Shown: in pieces, positions 1 to 9,204 of the stretch
Numbering within the stretch: the first letter of the stretch is position 1
Layout: each line of letters opens with the position of its first letter
From: Chloroflexota bacterium
Lineage (GTDB): Bacteria; Chloroflexota; Dehalococcoidia; SM23-28-2; RBG-16-64-32
Reading direction: 5' to 3'
Length of the DNA: 64,000 bases
Assembly (NCBI GenBank): GCA_029262695.1
Contig: JAJCYV010000004.1
Coordinates: 169,910 to 233,909 of the forward strand
Made by a program: the position numbers and the translations under genes
The notes under the pieces: generated by a model
Told to the model about the DNA's origin: nothing
Databases searched by the model: none
The model's input: only the letters and a program-made list of their open reading frames with translations

Positions 1-558
1 GACATGGAGGCGGCCCAGGACCGGCGCGTCGGCGGCTACTCGAAGGGCATGAAGCAGCGCCTCAAAGTCGCTGCCGCCATCGTCCACGATCCGCAGATAC
101 TCCTCCTCGACGAACCGTTCAATGGCACCGACCCCGGGCAGCGACTGCAGATGATGGACACGCTGCGCCGCATGGCGGACGAAGGTCGCACCATTCTCTT
201 CTCCTCCCACATCCTGGACGAAGTAGAGCAACTCGCCCAGAACGTCCTGGTGATCGTCGCCGGTCGGCTCGTCGCCTCCGGCGACTTCCGCGCGATCCGC
301 CGCCTCATGACCGACCGCCCATACACCTTCACTGTGAGCTCCAGCGACAACCGCCAGCTCGCCGTTGCGCTGGTCGCCGATGAGTCCGTATTCGGCGTCG
401 AGCTGGGCGACGAGCACCTGACGGTGCGCACGTCACAGTTCGCCGACTTCACCCGCGTAGCGCCAAGAATAGCGCAGGCAAGAGGCATCACACTCCAGGA
501 GCTGCTACCCACCGACGAGTCGTTGGAGAGCGTATTCTCCTACCTGGTGAAGCGATGA
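1..558 (+). CDS. ABC transporter ATP-binding protein, 5' truncated by the window
   Basis: This is the C-terminal part of an ABC ATPase. The reading frame is open from base 1, so the start and the Walker A motif lie outside the window. Visible motifs are the signature region (YSKGMKQR), the Walker B segment ILLLDEP and the switch histidine in SSHILDE. A C-terminal extension of about 80 residues follows, as is usual in ATPases paired with ABC-2 permeases. It overlaps the next gene by 4 bp (ATGA), so the two are probably co-translated and form an exporter of unknown substrate. The family assignment is firm; the substrate cannot be read from sequence. Confidence 0.92.
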   Translation, partial: DMEAAQDRRVGGYSKGMKQRLKVAAAIVHDPQILLLDEPFNGTDPGQRLQMMDTLRRMADEGRTILFSSHILDEVEQLAQNVLVIVAGRLVASGDFRAIRRLMTDRPYTFTVSSSDNRQLAVALVADESVFGVELGDEHLTVRTSQFADFTRVAPRIAQARGITLQELLPTDESLESVFSYLVKR

Positions 559-1286
559 ACGCCACCGTCTTCGCGCTCACCCTGCGGCAATTCGCCCGGC
601 AGCGCCGGTCTCTCCTCTTGTTCGGTCTCGCGCTTGTTCCCGTGGCCATCGCCATCATCTACCGGCTCGGCGAGCACGCCCATCAACACGAAGAGACCGC
701 GAGCTTCCTCGCCGACATCGTAGTCACAGCTATCCTCCCGCTCGCCTGCCTCATCCTGGGCACCTCCGCCCTCGGCTCTGAGATCGAGGACGGGACCGCT
801 GTGTACATCCTTGCCAAGCCCGTGCCCCGCCGCGACACCATCGTGGCCAAGTTCGCGGCTTCCGCCCTTATCTCCGCGGCGTTCGTCGTCCCCGCCACGG
901 CCATCTCCGGTCTCATCGGTCTCCAGGGCGTATCGGGGGAGGGCATCGTCATCGGCTTCGCCATCGCCACCCTGGTTGGCGTCTTCGCCTACACCGCAAT
1001 CTTCATACTGCTCAGCGTCGCTACCAGCCGCGCCCTCCTCTTCGGCCTCGCCTACGTCTTTATCTGGGAGGGCCTCATCACCGACCTCTTCTCCGGTACC
1101 CGCTACCTCAGCGTCCGGCAGTACTGCCTCGGCATCGCCGACCTCATCGCGACGGTCAGTGAAGAGGACTTCGAAGCCAACCTCGGCGGCGTTGAAGGTC
1201 TGGTCCTCGCTACTGTCGTTCTCGCGGTCGCCCTTGTCCTCGCCGTCCGCCGGCTTGAAGCCTTCGAGCTGACCGGCACGGACTAG
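555..1286 (+). CDS. ABC-2 type transporter permease
   Basis: A 243-residue polytopic membrane protein with about six hydrophobic segments, the first near residues 18-36 and the last near 215-232. It overlaps the upstream ATPase by 4 bp. A charged loop with ILAKPVPRR (about residues 85-93) follows the second helix; an equivalent E-x-G-T-x-x-x-L-x-x-P-x-x-R-x-x loop is typical of NosY/ABC-2 permeases. It would form the membrane half of the exporter. The next gene is convergent, and the 187 bp between them holds nothing I recognise. Confidence 0.88.
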   Translation: MNATVFALTLRQFARQRRSLLLFGLALVPVAIAIIYRLGEHAHQHEETASFLADIVVTAILPLACLILGTSALGSEIEDGTAVYILAKPVPRRDTIVAKFAASALISAAFVVPATAISGLIGLQGVSGEGIVIGFAIATLVGVFAYTAIFILLSVATSRALLFGLAYVFIWEGLITDLFSGTRYLSVRQYCLGIADLIATVSEEDFEANLGGVEGLVLATVVLAVALVLAVRRLEAFELTGTD

Positions 1287-1473
1287 ACGGCCCCGGCGCT
1301 CATCCGATTGGGGCGGGAACGAGAAGCTGGAAGACGGCGACGTGCGTTCCCACCATTGGCTTCATCTCCCGGGCTGGCTCCGCTCTCTCAGCAGCGGACC
1401 ACAACAGCGGTCGTGGCCGGGGGAATTGCGTGGGATTGCTCGCGGTCAACGTGAATGCTGGTGTCGCACAGCA

Positions 1474-4400
1474 TCAAGAAGGGCTCACCCCGGTGGGCGC
1501 TCTCTCTCTGAGCAGTTCTTCCAGCTTGTCAACAGGTAGCGGTTTGGCGCAGTGGTAACCCTGAAATTCGTTGCAGCGCCGCTTCTTGAGGAATGTGAGT
1601 TGCTCCTCAGTCTCGACGCCCTCAGCGACCACGGTTAGCTTCAGTGCGTGGGCCATGGCGATAATAGTGGATGCTATGGCGGCGTCGTGAGCGTCGGTCG
1701 TGAGGTCGCGCACAAAGGAGCGGTCTATCTTCAGGGCGTTGATGGGAAAGCGCTTGAGATAGTTGAGGGAGGAGTAGCCGGTGCCGAAATCGTCTATCGA
1801 GACCTGCACTCCCATCTTGCGCAGATCCGTCAGCATGGCGATCGCGAATTCCGCGTCCTGCATCGCACTGCCCTCCGTGATCTCTAGCTGCAGGTAACGG
1901 GGGGCCAATCGGCCGTCCCTGAGCGCCCCACTCACGACTTCTACCAGATTGCGCTGCTGGAACTGCCGGGCCGAGAGGTTCACCGCCATTCGCATCGGCG
2001 GAAGGCCCGCCTCCTGCCACGCCCCGGCCTGAGCGCAGGCAGTGCGCAGCACCCACTCGCCAAGAGGAACGATAATGCCCGTATCCTCGGCTACAGATAT
2101 GAAGTCTGCGGGCAGCGTCAGCCCCCGCTCGGGATGTTGCCAACGCACGAGGGCTTCCGTTCCGGTGACCCTGCCGGTGTCGATCTCGACCTGGGGCTGG
2201 TAGTACACAATGAACTCTTGACGCTCCAGGCCTCGTCGCAGGCCTTCTTCGACGGCCAGTCGCTCCGTGATCCCGGCGTTCATCGCCGTCGTGCACAGAA
2301 GGTAGCTGTCCCCGCCGCTGTCCTTGGCCCGATACATCGCCTCATCGGCGTTCCTCAGCAATGACTCGGCATTCTCCCCATCGCTTGGGAACAGGGCGAT
2401 CCCGATACTGGTGGTGACGTGGAACGTGTGGCCACCAACGAGGAACGGCCGCCTGAAGGTCTCGAGGGTCCTCTCGGCGACCCTGACGGCGTCTTCTTCC
2501 CCGTCGACCTCCGACAGCAGCAGCGTAAACTCATCGCCGCCTACGCGGGCTGCGGAGTCGCCGTCACGCACAACGGCGGACAGCCGCTCACCGACGATTC
2601 GCAGCAGCTCGTCGCCCGCCTCGTGCCCGACGGAATCGTTAACAGCCTTGAATCGGTCCAGATCGAGGTACAGCACGGCCAGGAGACGTTCCCTGCGCCG
2701 CGCCTGCGCCAGCGCGATCTTGAGGCGGTCCTGGAACAGGGCGCGATTGGGCAGTTTAGTCAGGGCGTCATGGTATGCCATGTGCCTGATGGTTTCCTCT
2801 GCCTGCTTGCGCTCTGTGATGTCGCTGAAGCTGACGACGGCCCCGCTCAGCTCGCCGTGCTCGTCCAGGATGGGCGTGCTGGCGTACTCTACCGGGAAGC
2901 TCGTGCCGTCCTTCCTCCAGAAGACCTCGCTCTCCAGGTGAGCCGTGGTGCCGTGATTGAATGCCGCGTAGATGGGGCACTCGTCCCGCGGATACGGAGA
3001 TCCATCCGCTCTGGAGTGGTGGAGGATGACGTGCTGGGGCTTGCCGATGAGTTCCTCGGGCTCCCAGCCGGTCATCTTGGCCGCTGCCGGGTTTATGAAC
3101 GTCGTATTGCCGTCCAGGTCCAGGCCGTAGATTCCCTCAACTGCCGAGTTCAAGATCAGCTCGTTTTGACGGCTGGCCTGCGCCAGCGCCTCCTCCACTT
3201 GCCTGCGCTCCGTGATGTCCTGGATCGTACCAACCATTCTCAACGGCCGGCCCCGAGCGTCGAACTCAAGCTTTCCCAGTCCCAGCACCCAACGTTCAAT
3301 CCCGTCGTCATGGCGCACGATTCTGTACTCCGTGTCGAAGCGACCACGTTCCTCTATCACGTCATGCGCGAAGTAGTCAGCCATCGACTGCCGGACGTCG
3401 GGATGGACGAGGGCAAGCCAGCCCTCCACGGAACGCTCGTAACCCTCACCGATGCCGAAGATGCGGTCCAGAACGGGCGAACTCTCCCAGGCGCCGGCCG
3501 TAATGTCGAGAACATAGCTGCCGACCTGCGCGACACTCTGTGACTCAAGCAGCAAGCGCTCGCTCTCCTGCAGCGCCTCCTCTGCCCGCCTGCGCTCCGT
3601 GATGTCACGAGCTATCCCGAACACGCCAACAATGGCGCCCGTATCGTCCCTGTAGGGGAGGTTCGTGTACTCGCAGAGAACCCCTGTGTCCTTGAAGGCC
3701 ACTTCATACTGGGAGGTTCCCCCCCTCAGTGTGCGCTCATAGTTCTCGATGGCGATTGCCAGGTTCTCTTCATCAAAGAGGGGGGCAAAGGACTTCCCGA
3801 TGAACTCCTCTGGCCTATGGCCGGAGAGCCTCTCAAACACCTCATTGACGTAGAGAATATCCCCCTCGGCATCACAGATGTAAGCAAGGTCGTTCGCCTT
3901 GGAGAACAGGAGCTTGTATCTTGCTAACGCATCCTCCGACCGCTTGCGATCCGTGACGTCGCGACAGTTGAGGACTAATCCCGCCACAGCCGGATCGTCA
4001 CGCAGGTTTCTCAGTGTTCCTTCGAGGGCACGCCACGAGCCGTCCGCGTGGCGAATGCGAGCCGCCAGAGATTCGGTGACGTGTGGATTCTGGGCTGCCC
4101 TCGCGAAGGTAGCAAGAGTGCTCGGTAGATCGTCCGGGTGAACGATCCCTCTTAAGGCGCTCGATCCAATTAGATCCTCAGGGCCAAGTCCAAATGACTG
4201 CCTCACCGAAGGGCTTGCATATCGTACGGTAGCGTCATCATTCAGGACCATGACGACATCGGCCGCGTTCTCTATGAGAGATCGGAAATACTGGTCGTGT
4301 CGGCGTATCTCCTCCTCCAACTCGCGTCGCTTCGATGCGTCAAGCAGCGATTCCGTCATTGTGTTCAGAGACGTGCCCAGCCGGGCCAGTTCCCGAGGGC

Positions 4401-5265
4401 CCGCGGCCTGAGCCCGCGCCTCAAGGTCACCGTTCGAGACTGCAACCGCGGTTGCTTCAAGCGACGACAGAGGCTTGATTATTGAGCGGGCGATCAAACC
4501 TGATGCGGTCAGCCCCAGCACGGCCCCCGCGGCGCCGGAGATGACCAGGGCCCAGAGCGCGATGTCTCCTGCCCTGTCCGCGCGATCTCGCAGGTCCGAC
4601 AGTTCCGCGGCCTGGTATTCTGCCGCTTCCTTGAGGCTGTCCTCAAATAGGCGGAACGGGAACACCGTCCCCTCAAGCGCCGTCGCCGCTTCCTGCGCAC
4701 TGCCACTCCGTCGCAGCTCAATGATCTGCTCCACGCCCTCAATCAGGCTGGCGGCCTGGGAGGAGATCAGTCGGAGTCTTGTTGCTTCCAGCTCGTCCCC
4801 CCGCTTCTCCTCTTGCGCAGTGGCCTGCAGAATGGCGTCCATGCCGGCGGCGGTGAAGCTCCGAATTTCGGCGATCAAGGCCTCGTCCCCCGCAACCAAC
4901 GTCTCGTCGCCAACAGTGATGTAGCGCTGAAGCGCCGAGGCTGCAGTCTCCACATTCACCAGCGCGTCCTGAATCAGGAAGGCCGTGTCGGCGCGCTCCT
5001 CCATCGCGGCCGTGACGGAGTGATGCTTGTGCATCCGCCAGGCGGAGCCGAACGCAACAGCGGCGAGAATGACGACAAGAAGGGCAAAACCCGAGATGAT
5101 CCGGCCTCCTGCTGAAGAGACCGGATTGAGACTGGGCCACCGCCGGTTCCAGCCGGAGGTCCGTCGCACGTTGTCCATTACTCTTTTCTCGGGATCGCCC
5201 CGCGTGTTCGCTTGCACGGAGTGAGGCTGTCCCGACATATACGGTTGCAGGAATAGAGATGTCAC
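1474..5265 (-). CDS. Membrane PAS(x4)-GGDEF-EAL cyclic-di-GMP protein
   Basis: A 1263-residue sensor. The N-terminus has a transmembrane helix near 55-72, a helical extracytoplasmic region, a second helix near 225-250 and a HAMP linker. Four PAS domains lie at about 320-440, 445-570, 572-700 and 705-830, with ITERR/ITERK linkers after the later ones. The GGDEF domain has a canonical GGDEF near residue 908, preceded five residues earlier by an RDGD I-site, so it can plausibly make cyclic di-GMP under product control. The C-terminal EAL domain keeps EAL (about 1037), [18 protein letters not shown] and AEGVE, so it can also plausibly degrade it. Earlier starts are possible; the first methionine is used. 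Of the three such proteins in the window, only this one has an intact GGDEF motif. Confidence 0.93.
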   Translation of the reverse strand: MTSLFLQPYMSGQPHSVQANTRGDPEKRVMDNVRRTSGWNRRWPSLNPVSSAGGRIISGFALLVVILAAVAFGSAWRMHKHHSVTAAMEERADTAFLIQDALVNVETAASALQRYITVGDETLVAGDEALIAEIRSFTAAGMDAILQATAQEEKRGDELEATRLRLISSQAASLIEGVEQIIELRRSGSAQEAATALEGTVFPFRLFEDSLKEAAEYQAAELSDLRDRADRAGDIALWALVISGAAGAVLGLTASGLIARSIIKPLSSLEATAVAVSNGDLEARAQAAGPRELARLGTSLNTMTESLLDASKRRELEEEIRRHDQYFRSLIENAADVVMVLNDDATVRYASPSVRQSFGLGPEDLIGSSALRGIVHPDDLPSTLATFARAAQNPHVTESLAARIRHADGSWRALEGTLRNLRDDPAVAGLVLNCRDVTDRKRSEDALARYKLLFSKANDLAYICDAEGDILYVNEVFERLSGHRPEEFIGKSFAPLFDEENLAIAIENYERTLRGGTSQYEVAFKDTGVLCEYTNLPYRDDTGAIVGVFGIARDITERRRAEEALQESERLLLESQSVAQVGSYVLDITAGAWESSPVLDRIFGIGEGYERSVEGWLALVHPDVRQSMADYFAHDVIEERGRFDTEYRIVRHDDGIERWVLGLGKLEFDARGRPLRMVGTIQDITERRQVEEALAQASRQNELILNSAVEGIYGLDLDGNTTFINPAAAKMTGWEPEELIGKPQHVILHHSRADGSPYPRDECPIYAAFNHGTTAHLESEVFWRKDGTSFPVEYASTPILDEHGELSGAVVSFSDITERKQAEETIRHMAYHDALTKLPNRALFQDRLKIALAQARRRERLLAVLYLDLDRFKAVNDSVGHEAGDELLRIVGERLSAVVRDGDSAARVGGDEFTLLLSEVDGEEDAVRVAERTLETFRRPFLVGGHTFHVTTSIGIALFPSDGENAESLLRNADEAMYRAKDSGGDSYLLCTTAMNAGITERLAVEEGLRRGLERQEFIVYYQPQVEIDTGRVTGTEALVRWQHPERGLTLPADFISVAEDTGIIVPLGEWVLRTACAQAGAWQEAGLPPMRMAVNLSARQFQQRNLVEVVSGALRDGRLAPRYLQLEITEGSAMQDAEFAIAMLTDLRKMGVQVSIDDFGTGYSSLNYLKRFPINALKIDRSFVRDLTTDAHDAAIASTIIAMAHALKLTVVAEGVETEEQLTFLKKRRCNEFQGYHCAKPLPVDKLEELLRERAPTGVSPS

Positions 5266-5393
5266 TGGCCCGGAATTGTTGCAGAGAACCTGCCGGCGTC
5301 AGGGCTCCAGCAGGCCGCTCTCACCACTCCACGGGGCCTCTGCCTCAGATATATCAGTTTGAGCGGTCCCACCAAACTAGGGGCGTCATCCCC

Positions 5394-5422
5394 TTGACTG
5401 GCTAGTGCGGAATGAGTAGCAT
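5394..5422 (+). promoter_or_regulatory. Candidate sigma-70 promoter for the dockerin gene
   Basis: TTGACT at 5394-5399 and TAGCAT at 5417-5422 are separated by 17 bp. They lie about 85 bp upstream of the dockerin start, which has a strong AAGGAGG ribosome-binding site. The rest of the 241 bp region between the divergent genes shows nothing else I recognise. Confidence 0.5.
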
Positions 5423-5506
5423 TCGCGACGAACAGTAACCAATGACGAATGGTGCCCAACAGCGGTCGGATAAGAGCGTCGATGGCGCGAGCTTAAGGAG
5501 GCATCT

Positions 5507-5821
5507 ATGGCACAGCATTCTCGCGGAGTTCGTCTCCCGATCCACAGCCTCAGTAGCGCAGTCGCCGCAGCGGTGCTCTTGACCAGCGCACTCCTCGTTG
5601 TGATCCACACGGAAGCCAACGCGCTACCTGCCTACCCCGACTGTGACGTCAACCTGAGCGGTCAGGAGACGATCACCGACGCTCTGCTTGTTGCCCAGCA
5701 CGTTGTTGGACTCACCGTGCTGACAGGTGACGGTCTGACCAAGGCAGACTGTAACGGTAGTACAACTGTGACCATCAGCGACGGACTGCTCATTGCGCAG
5801 CGGGTTGTTGGACTAGCGTGA
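5507..5821 (+). CDS. Small secreted dockerin-domain protein
   Basis: A 104-residue protein with an N-terminal signal peptide or anchor (hydrophobic stretch about 14-33), followed almost directly by a type I dockerin-like module. Two duplicated calcium-binding segments are visible: DCDVNLSGQETITDALLVAQ and DCNGSTTVTISDGLLIAQ, each ending in a VVGL motif. No catalytic domain is attached, so it looks like a stand-alone adaptor. A perfect AAGGAGG precedes the ATG. The next gene encodes a cohesin-like domain with a surface-anchor-like tail, so the two may form a secreted pair. The dockerin fold is clear; the binding partner is inferred. Confidence 0.85.
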   Translation: MAQHSRGVRLPIHSLSSAVAAAVLLTSALLVVIHTEANALPAYPDCDVNLSGQETITDALLVAQHVVGLTVLTGDGLTKADCNGSTTVTISDGLLIAQRVVGLA

Positions 5822-5867
5822 GCAAACATCAGGTGCGAACTCATTCCAGTACCGATTGGGGGCGAAG

Positions 5868-6545
5868 ATGACCAGCCACCGTATCGTCAATCGAATTGGC
5901 CTGTTGGGCCTCATGCTCGCAACGCTGGCCGCTCTCTGGATTGTGGCGTCGCAGTCCACTGTCGCCCAGAGTCCGAACATCGATGGACAGGCCTGGCAGT
6001 TCGACGCGGGCTCCACTGGCAACGTTGCGGGGATCATATACTCTGGATTACCCGCCGCCGGCCTCGGGGCAGCCGACATTAGCGTCGCTTTCGACTCCAC
6101 GGTGCTGGCTGTAACCGGGTGCGGCACCGGGGATCTGCAGGGCGCCTGCAATCCGAACGCGCCGGGCGGTCCTGCGCGTGCCGCCGGCTTCAGAGCGCCG
6201 GCCATAACGACTGAGCCCGTGACGATCGCCACGCTAACCGTCGACTGTGTCGGCGCCGCCGGCAGTAACAGCGCACTGACCATAACCGTCAATGAGTTAG
6301 TGGACGGCTCGGTTGGCGGCCAGGCGATCTCTGCAAGTGTCACGAATGGCACCGTCACCTGCGGGGAATCGGGCGCAAGTCCGCCCCCGGCACCGACCGC
6401 GTCACCCGGCGGACTGCCGCCCACAGGTGGAGAGGGCGACTCTTCCGGAAGCTATCTACTGATCGTTATGGGCATCGTCGCCGTTGGCGCCATCGCAGTC
6501 TTCGGAGCGCTGGGCGGCTGGCGTGTGGTAAGGCGCAGCCGGTAG
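5868..6545 (+). CDS. Cohesin-like surface protein with LPPTG-type C-terminal anchor
   Basis: About 225 residues. A signal peptide (hydrophobic region about 10-30) is followed by a beta-rich cohesin-like domain (about 35-170) with the phrases GLGAADISVAFDSTVL and [17 protein letters not shown]. Next come a short Pro/Ser-rich linker, an LPPTGG motif near residue 190, a hydrophobic helix and the basic tail RVVRRSR, arranged like a sortase sorting signal. The ATG at 5868 is preferred over a TTG 12 bp upstream because the signal peptide begins there. A close paralogue lies at 36085-36933. No sortase gene is in the window, so covalent anchoring is unproven; the helix could simply tether the protein. 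Confidence 0.8.
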   Translation: MTSHRIVNRIGLLGLMLATLAALWIVASQSTVAQSPNIDGQAWQFDAGSTGNVAGIIYSGLPAAGLGAADISVAFDSTVLAVTGCGTGDLQGACNPNAPGGPARAAGFRAPAITTEPVTIATLTVDCVGAAGSNSALTITVNELVDGSVGGQAISASVTNGTVTCGESGASPPPAPTASPGGLPPTGGEGDSSGSYLLIVMGIVAVGAIAVFGALGGWRVVRRSR

Positions 6546-6648
6546 TGAAGAATCATCGCAGGCACACAGACTTGATGCGGCGGACAAGTCGACGGTTGTT
6601 TCCGCTGAGAGAGAAGACTACTAGTGAGGAAGTGTAGGAAGTGAAATC

Positions 6649-6888
6649 ATGATTTCTACCACGACGACGTCCGTTATCTCGACGATCACTTCTACAGCAG
6701 GCATCACCGCCGGTCTCGGCGTCATCGCGGTGCTCGCGTTGATCAGCTTTCTGATCACGAAGGAGTTGGCCTCCGCAGGGGGCAGCCCGAAGCTGGAGAG
6801 GCTGTCGCGTTTCCTCAACGTCGCCATCGTGCCACTACTCGTCGTGTTCACTTCTATCGTTGTGTCTCGCGTCGTAGAGGCACTCTAG
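6649..6888 (+). CDS. Small two-helix membrane protein of unknown function
   Basis: A 79-residue protein with a Ser/Thr-rich N-terminus and two hydrophobic helices (about 19-37 and 55-76) separated by a short polar loop containing GGSPKLERLSRF. A GGAAGTG ribosome-binding site lies just before the ATG. It sits between the cohesin-like gene and the DUF4012 gene on the same strand, which hints at an envelope role, but I do not recognise the family. A single small ORF with a good ribosome-binding site and clear helix design is more likely real than chance. Confidence 0.65.
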   Translation: MISTTTTSVISTITSTAGITAGLGVIAVLALISFLITKELASAGGSPKLERLSRFLNVAIVPLLVVFTSIVVSRVVEAL

Positions 6889-6928
6889 AGACCTTCGTCA
6901 TCCTCATAGGTCGGCCCGGCCGGAGCGG

Positions 6929-8977
6929 GTGCCTGCTTTGCGTGTGCCAAAGTTGCAGAGCTTCCGCCGAAGCCTAGCGGCTCGATTCAGTCGATCGAAC
7001 GGCAGCGGGCGGACATCCAGAATCCTCACTCCGCGCAGGCTGATTGCTGCTGTCCTGGTTGTGGCGCTGATCTCCCTTCTTGGCATCGAGGGGTATCGCT
7101 TCGTCCGCACAGCCCAGGACCTGAGGGAAGGCAGGGACATTCTCCTCGAGGCCGCTGACCTTCTCGAAGAGCGGAGCCTGGATGTCACGGCGGGCGAGCT
7201 AGATCAGGCGAACGCCGACTTCGGCCGGGCAAGCGAAAGGATTGACCGCGCTTCTGGCGTCCTTCGGTCTGACCCAATTCTCTCCGTCGCAGCGCGTCTG
7301 CCCTGGCTCGGTGGCCAGGTCGACGCAGCCCGCGACCTGGCCGACATAGGATCACATTCCACCGCCATCGGTACGGAGTCTGTTGAGGCGTTCAGGGCAT
7401 TTCAACGCGTCAGGGACGCAGAGGGTGGTGAGTTGTCCGAAAAGGTCGTGTCGGTCCTGGACGCCCTCGATCCTCACCTGACCGTGATCGAGCACCACCT
7501 CGCCATCGTGCAGGAAGAACGAGCGCGCATCGGAGACAGAGACCTGCTGCCCGCTCTTGAGTCAGCTGTCTCCTCCCTGGATCAGCGGATGGAAGACCTG
7601 GAGGGCCGGTTAGTCAACCAGAGGCGAGCCCAGGAGATGGCTCCCAGGGTGCTTGGCTACGAGGGCCCCCAGACGTACCTGATCCTCGCCCACGACAACA
7701 CAGAGATCCTCCCTACCGGCGGCTTCATTCTCGTCTATGGTTTCCTCACCTTTGATGAGGGCAGGCTCCAGAACCTCTCCTTCGATACTGTCGATACCGT
7801 CGGCCACGTGGCGGATGGGGCGTGGCCGCCGACCGATGGGCGCCCGTACGTCGAGCCGCCAAGGGCGCTCAGGGAGCATCTGCTGCGCAACTGGCCCATG
7901 GGTCTGGCCGAAGCGAGCTGGTGGCCGGACTTCCCCACCGCGGCGATGAATGCGATCGAGATCTATCGAGTCAACAGCGGCGACCAACGAACCATCGATG
8001 GTGTCATCGGCATCAACTTCCTCACCCTGGAGAAGTTGCTGGACGTACTGGGCCCTGTGACCGTAGACCTCTACGGCGAGACCGTGACCAGCGAGACCGT
8101 TACCAGCAGGACCCTTGTCATCACGCATCCTGAAGCGCTCAGGCCGTGGGAGACTGACCGCTACGACTTCACCGGCTACGTGGCCCAGGAGGTCATCGAG
8201 CGCACGCTCTCAGCCGATTCCTCTCAGTGGGCGTCCCTGCTCACTGCGCTGGATGCCCTGGGCGGCGAGAAGAACCTGCTCCTGTATCACAGCGATTCCG
8301 CTGTTCAGCGGGGAATCGTAGACTTCGGCTGGGATGGCGGCGTCGAAGAAACCGCCGGCGACTTCTTGATGGCGGTCGACTCCAACCTCAGGCGCAACAA
8401 ACTCAACCTGGTGGTGGAGACCAGCATTGACCTGGACGTCCGCCTGGACGCAGAGGGTAACGCCAGCAACGTCGCCACCATCACCTATCGCAACGATCAC
8501 ACTTCCTGGGCCCAGACAGCGGACCCTCGCTTGCTGCCGCTGACGACGGGCGGCGGCTGGCCGGTGCCACTGTACGGCAGCTACGTGCGCCTTCTCGTGC
8601 CGCGTGAGAGCGAGCTACAAGCGCTGACCCTGGGCGGTCTTGCGGCCGAAGCAGAGGAAGTCTCCACGGAAGGAGCTCGGACTTCCTTCGGCTTCTACGT
8701 CTCCCTGCCGCTGGACTCCACCGCAGAGGTCTCGTACGCCTACGCTGCACCCTCCGTGGTCGACGCCAGCCACGATTCTTACGAGTACCGCCTCCTCGTC
8801 CAGAAGCAGCCTGGCACCAGGGCTGTGCCCCTCACAGTGACCGTTGAAGCGCCGCCTGGCATGAAGATCCTCTCGGTGGAGCTGGACGGCGACGAACTCA
8901 ATCGCGAAGTCGGCGCGATCGTCACTGACCTGCAGCAAGACCGACAGATCGTGGTCACGTACGCGCCGCACCGCTGA
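6929..8977 (+). CDS. DUF4012 domain membrane-anchored protein
   Basis: A 682-residue protein with a GTG start, a basic N-terminus, one transmembrane helix (about 36-54) and a helical stalk (about 65-230). The DUF4012 core is recognised from the segment around LAHDNTEILPTGGFI (about residues 250-270) followed by WWPDFPTAA and a TIDGVIGIN segment. The C-terminal part is a beta-rich extracellular region. Members of this family occur beside exopolysaccharide and cell-surface glycan loci in Actinobacteria and Chloroflexota, but no biochemical function is assigned. Here it directly precedes the riboswitch leader and glycan operon, consistent with such a role. Confidence 0.85.
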   Translation: MPALRVPKLQSFRRSLAARFSRSNGSGRTSRILTPRRLIAAVLVVALISLLGIEGYRFVRTAQDLREGRDILLEAADLLEERSLDVTAGELDQANADFGRASERIDRASGVLRSDPILSVAARLPWLGGQVDAARDLADIGSHSTAIGTESVEAFRAFQRVRDAEGGELSEKVVSVLDALDPHLTVIEHHLAIVQEERARIGDRDLLPALESAVSSLDQRMEDLEGRLVNQRRAQEMAPRVLGYEGPQTYLILAHDNTEILPTGGFILVYGFLTFDEGRLQNLSFDTVDTVGHVADGAWPPTDGRPYVEPPRALREHLLRNWPMGLAEASWWPDFPTAAMNAIEIYRVNSGDQRTIDGVIGINFLTLEKLLDVLGPVTVDLYGETVTSETVTSRTLVITHPEALRPWETDRYDFTGYVAQEVIERTLSADSSQWASLLTALDALGGEKNLLLYHSDSAVQRGIVDFGWDGGVEETAGDFLMAVDSNLRRNKLNLVVETSIDLDVRLDAEGNASNVATITYRNDHTSWAQTADPRLLPLTTGGGWPVPLYGSYVRLLVPRESELQALTLGGLAAEAEEVSTEGARTSFGFYVSLPLDSTAEVSYAYAAPSVVDASHDSYEYRLLVQKQPGTRAVPLTVTVEAPPGMKILSVELDGDELNREVGAIVTDLQQDRQIVVTYAPHR

Positions 8978-9071
8978 GGGCTGAGGGGGCCTCCGAGCGC
9001 CATGAGTTCTCTCCTTGAGCGGCCGCGAGGCACCGGAATGTTGCCTGTTTTCTTTTCCAGATGGAAATGTA

Positions 9072-9101
9072 TTGACGTACCAATCCGAGTGGTGGTATAA
9101 G
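9072..9101 (+). promoter_or_regulatory. Candidate promoter of the glycan operon leader
   Basis: TTGACG (9072-9077) and TATAAG (9096-9101) are separated by 18 bp. A transcript from here would carry a leader of about 300 nt containing the two structured elements listed next, before the first gene at 9411. No other comparable promoter is visible in the 433 bp gap. Confidence 0.6.
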
Positions 9102-9113
9102 GCGTTCTTGAGC

Positions 9114-9193
9114 GGTGCTGAGCGAGGCAGGGCACCATTAGCAATAACTGAGCATTGGGCTCGCTAGTTGCGTAACGGGCAGCGCCGAGCACC
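9114..9193 (+). ncRNA. Structured leader element upstream of the riboswitch, unknown class
   Basis: GGTGCT (9114-9119) plus GCG (9122-9124) can pair with CGC (9183-9185) plus AGCACC (9188-9193), leaving a symmetric 2x2 internal loop. The enclosed segment contains imperfectly complementary arms around 9141-9175. It starts right after the predicted transcription start and ends about 10 nt before the riboswitch aptamer. It does not match a second GEMM aptamer by eye. It could be a separate sensor, a transcript-stabilising stem, or chance pairing. Confidence 0.35.
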
Positions 9194-9204
9194 ATAGCGG
9201 CCTA

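Noticed and set aside
1342..1539. A small open frame between the ABC permease and the PAS-GGDEF-EAL gene
   Set aside because: No ribosome-binding site, composition unlike protein, and it overlaps the end of a real gene.
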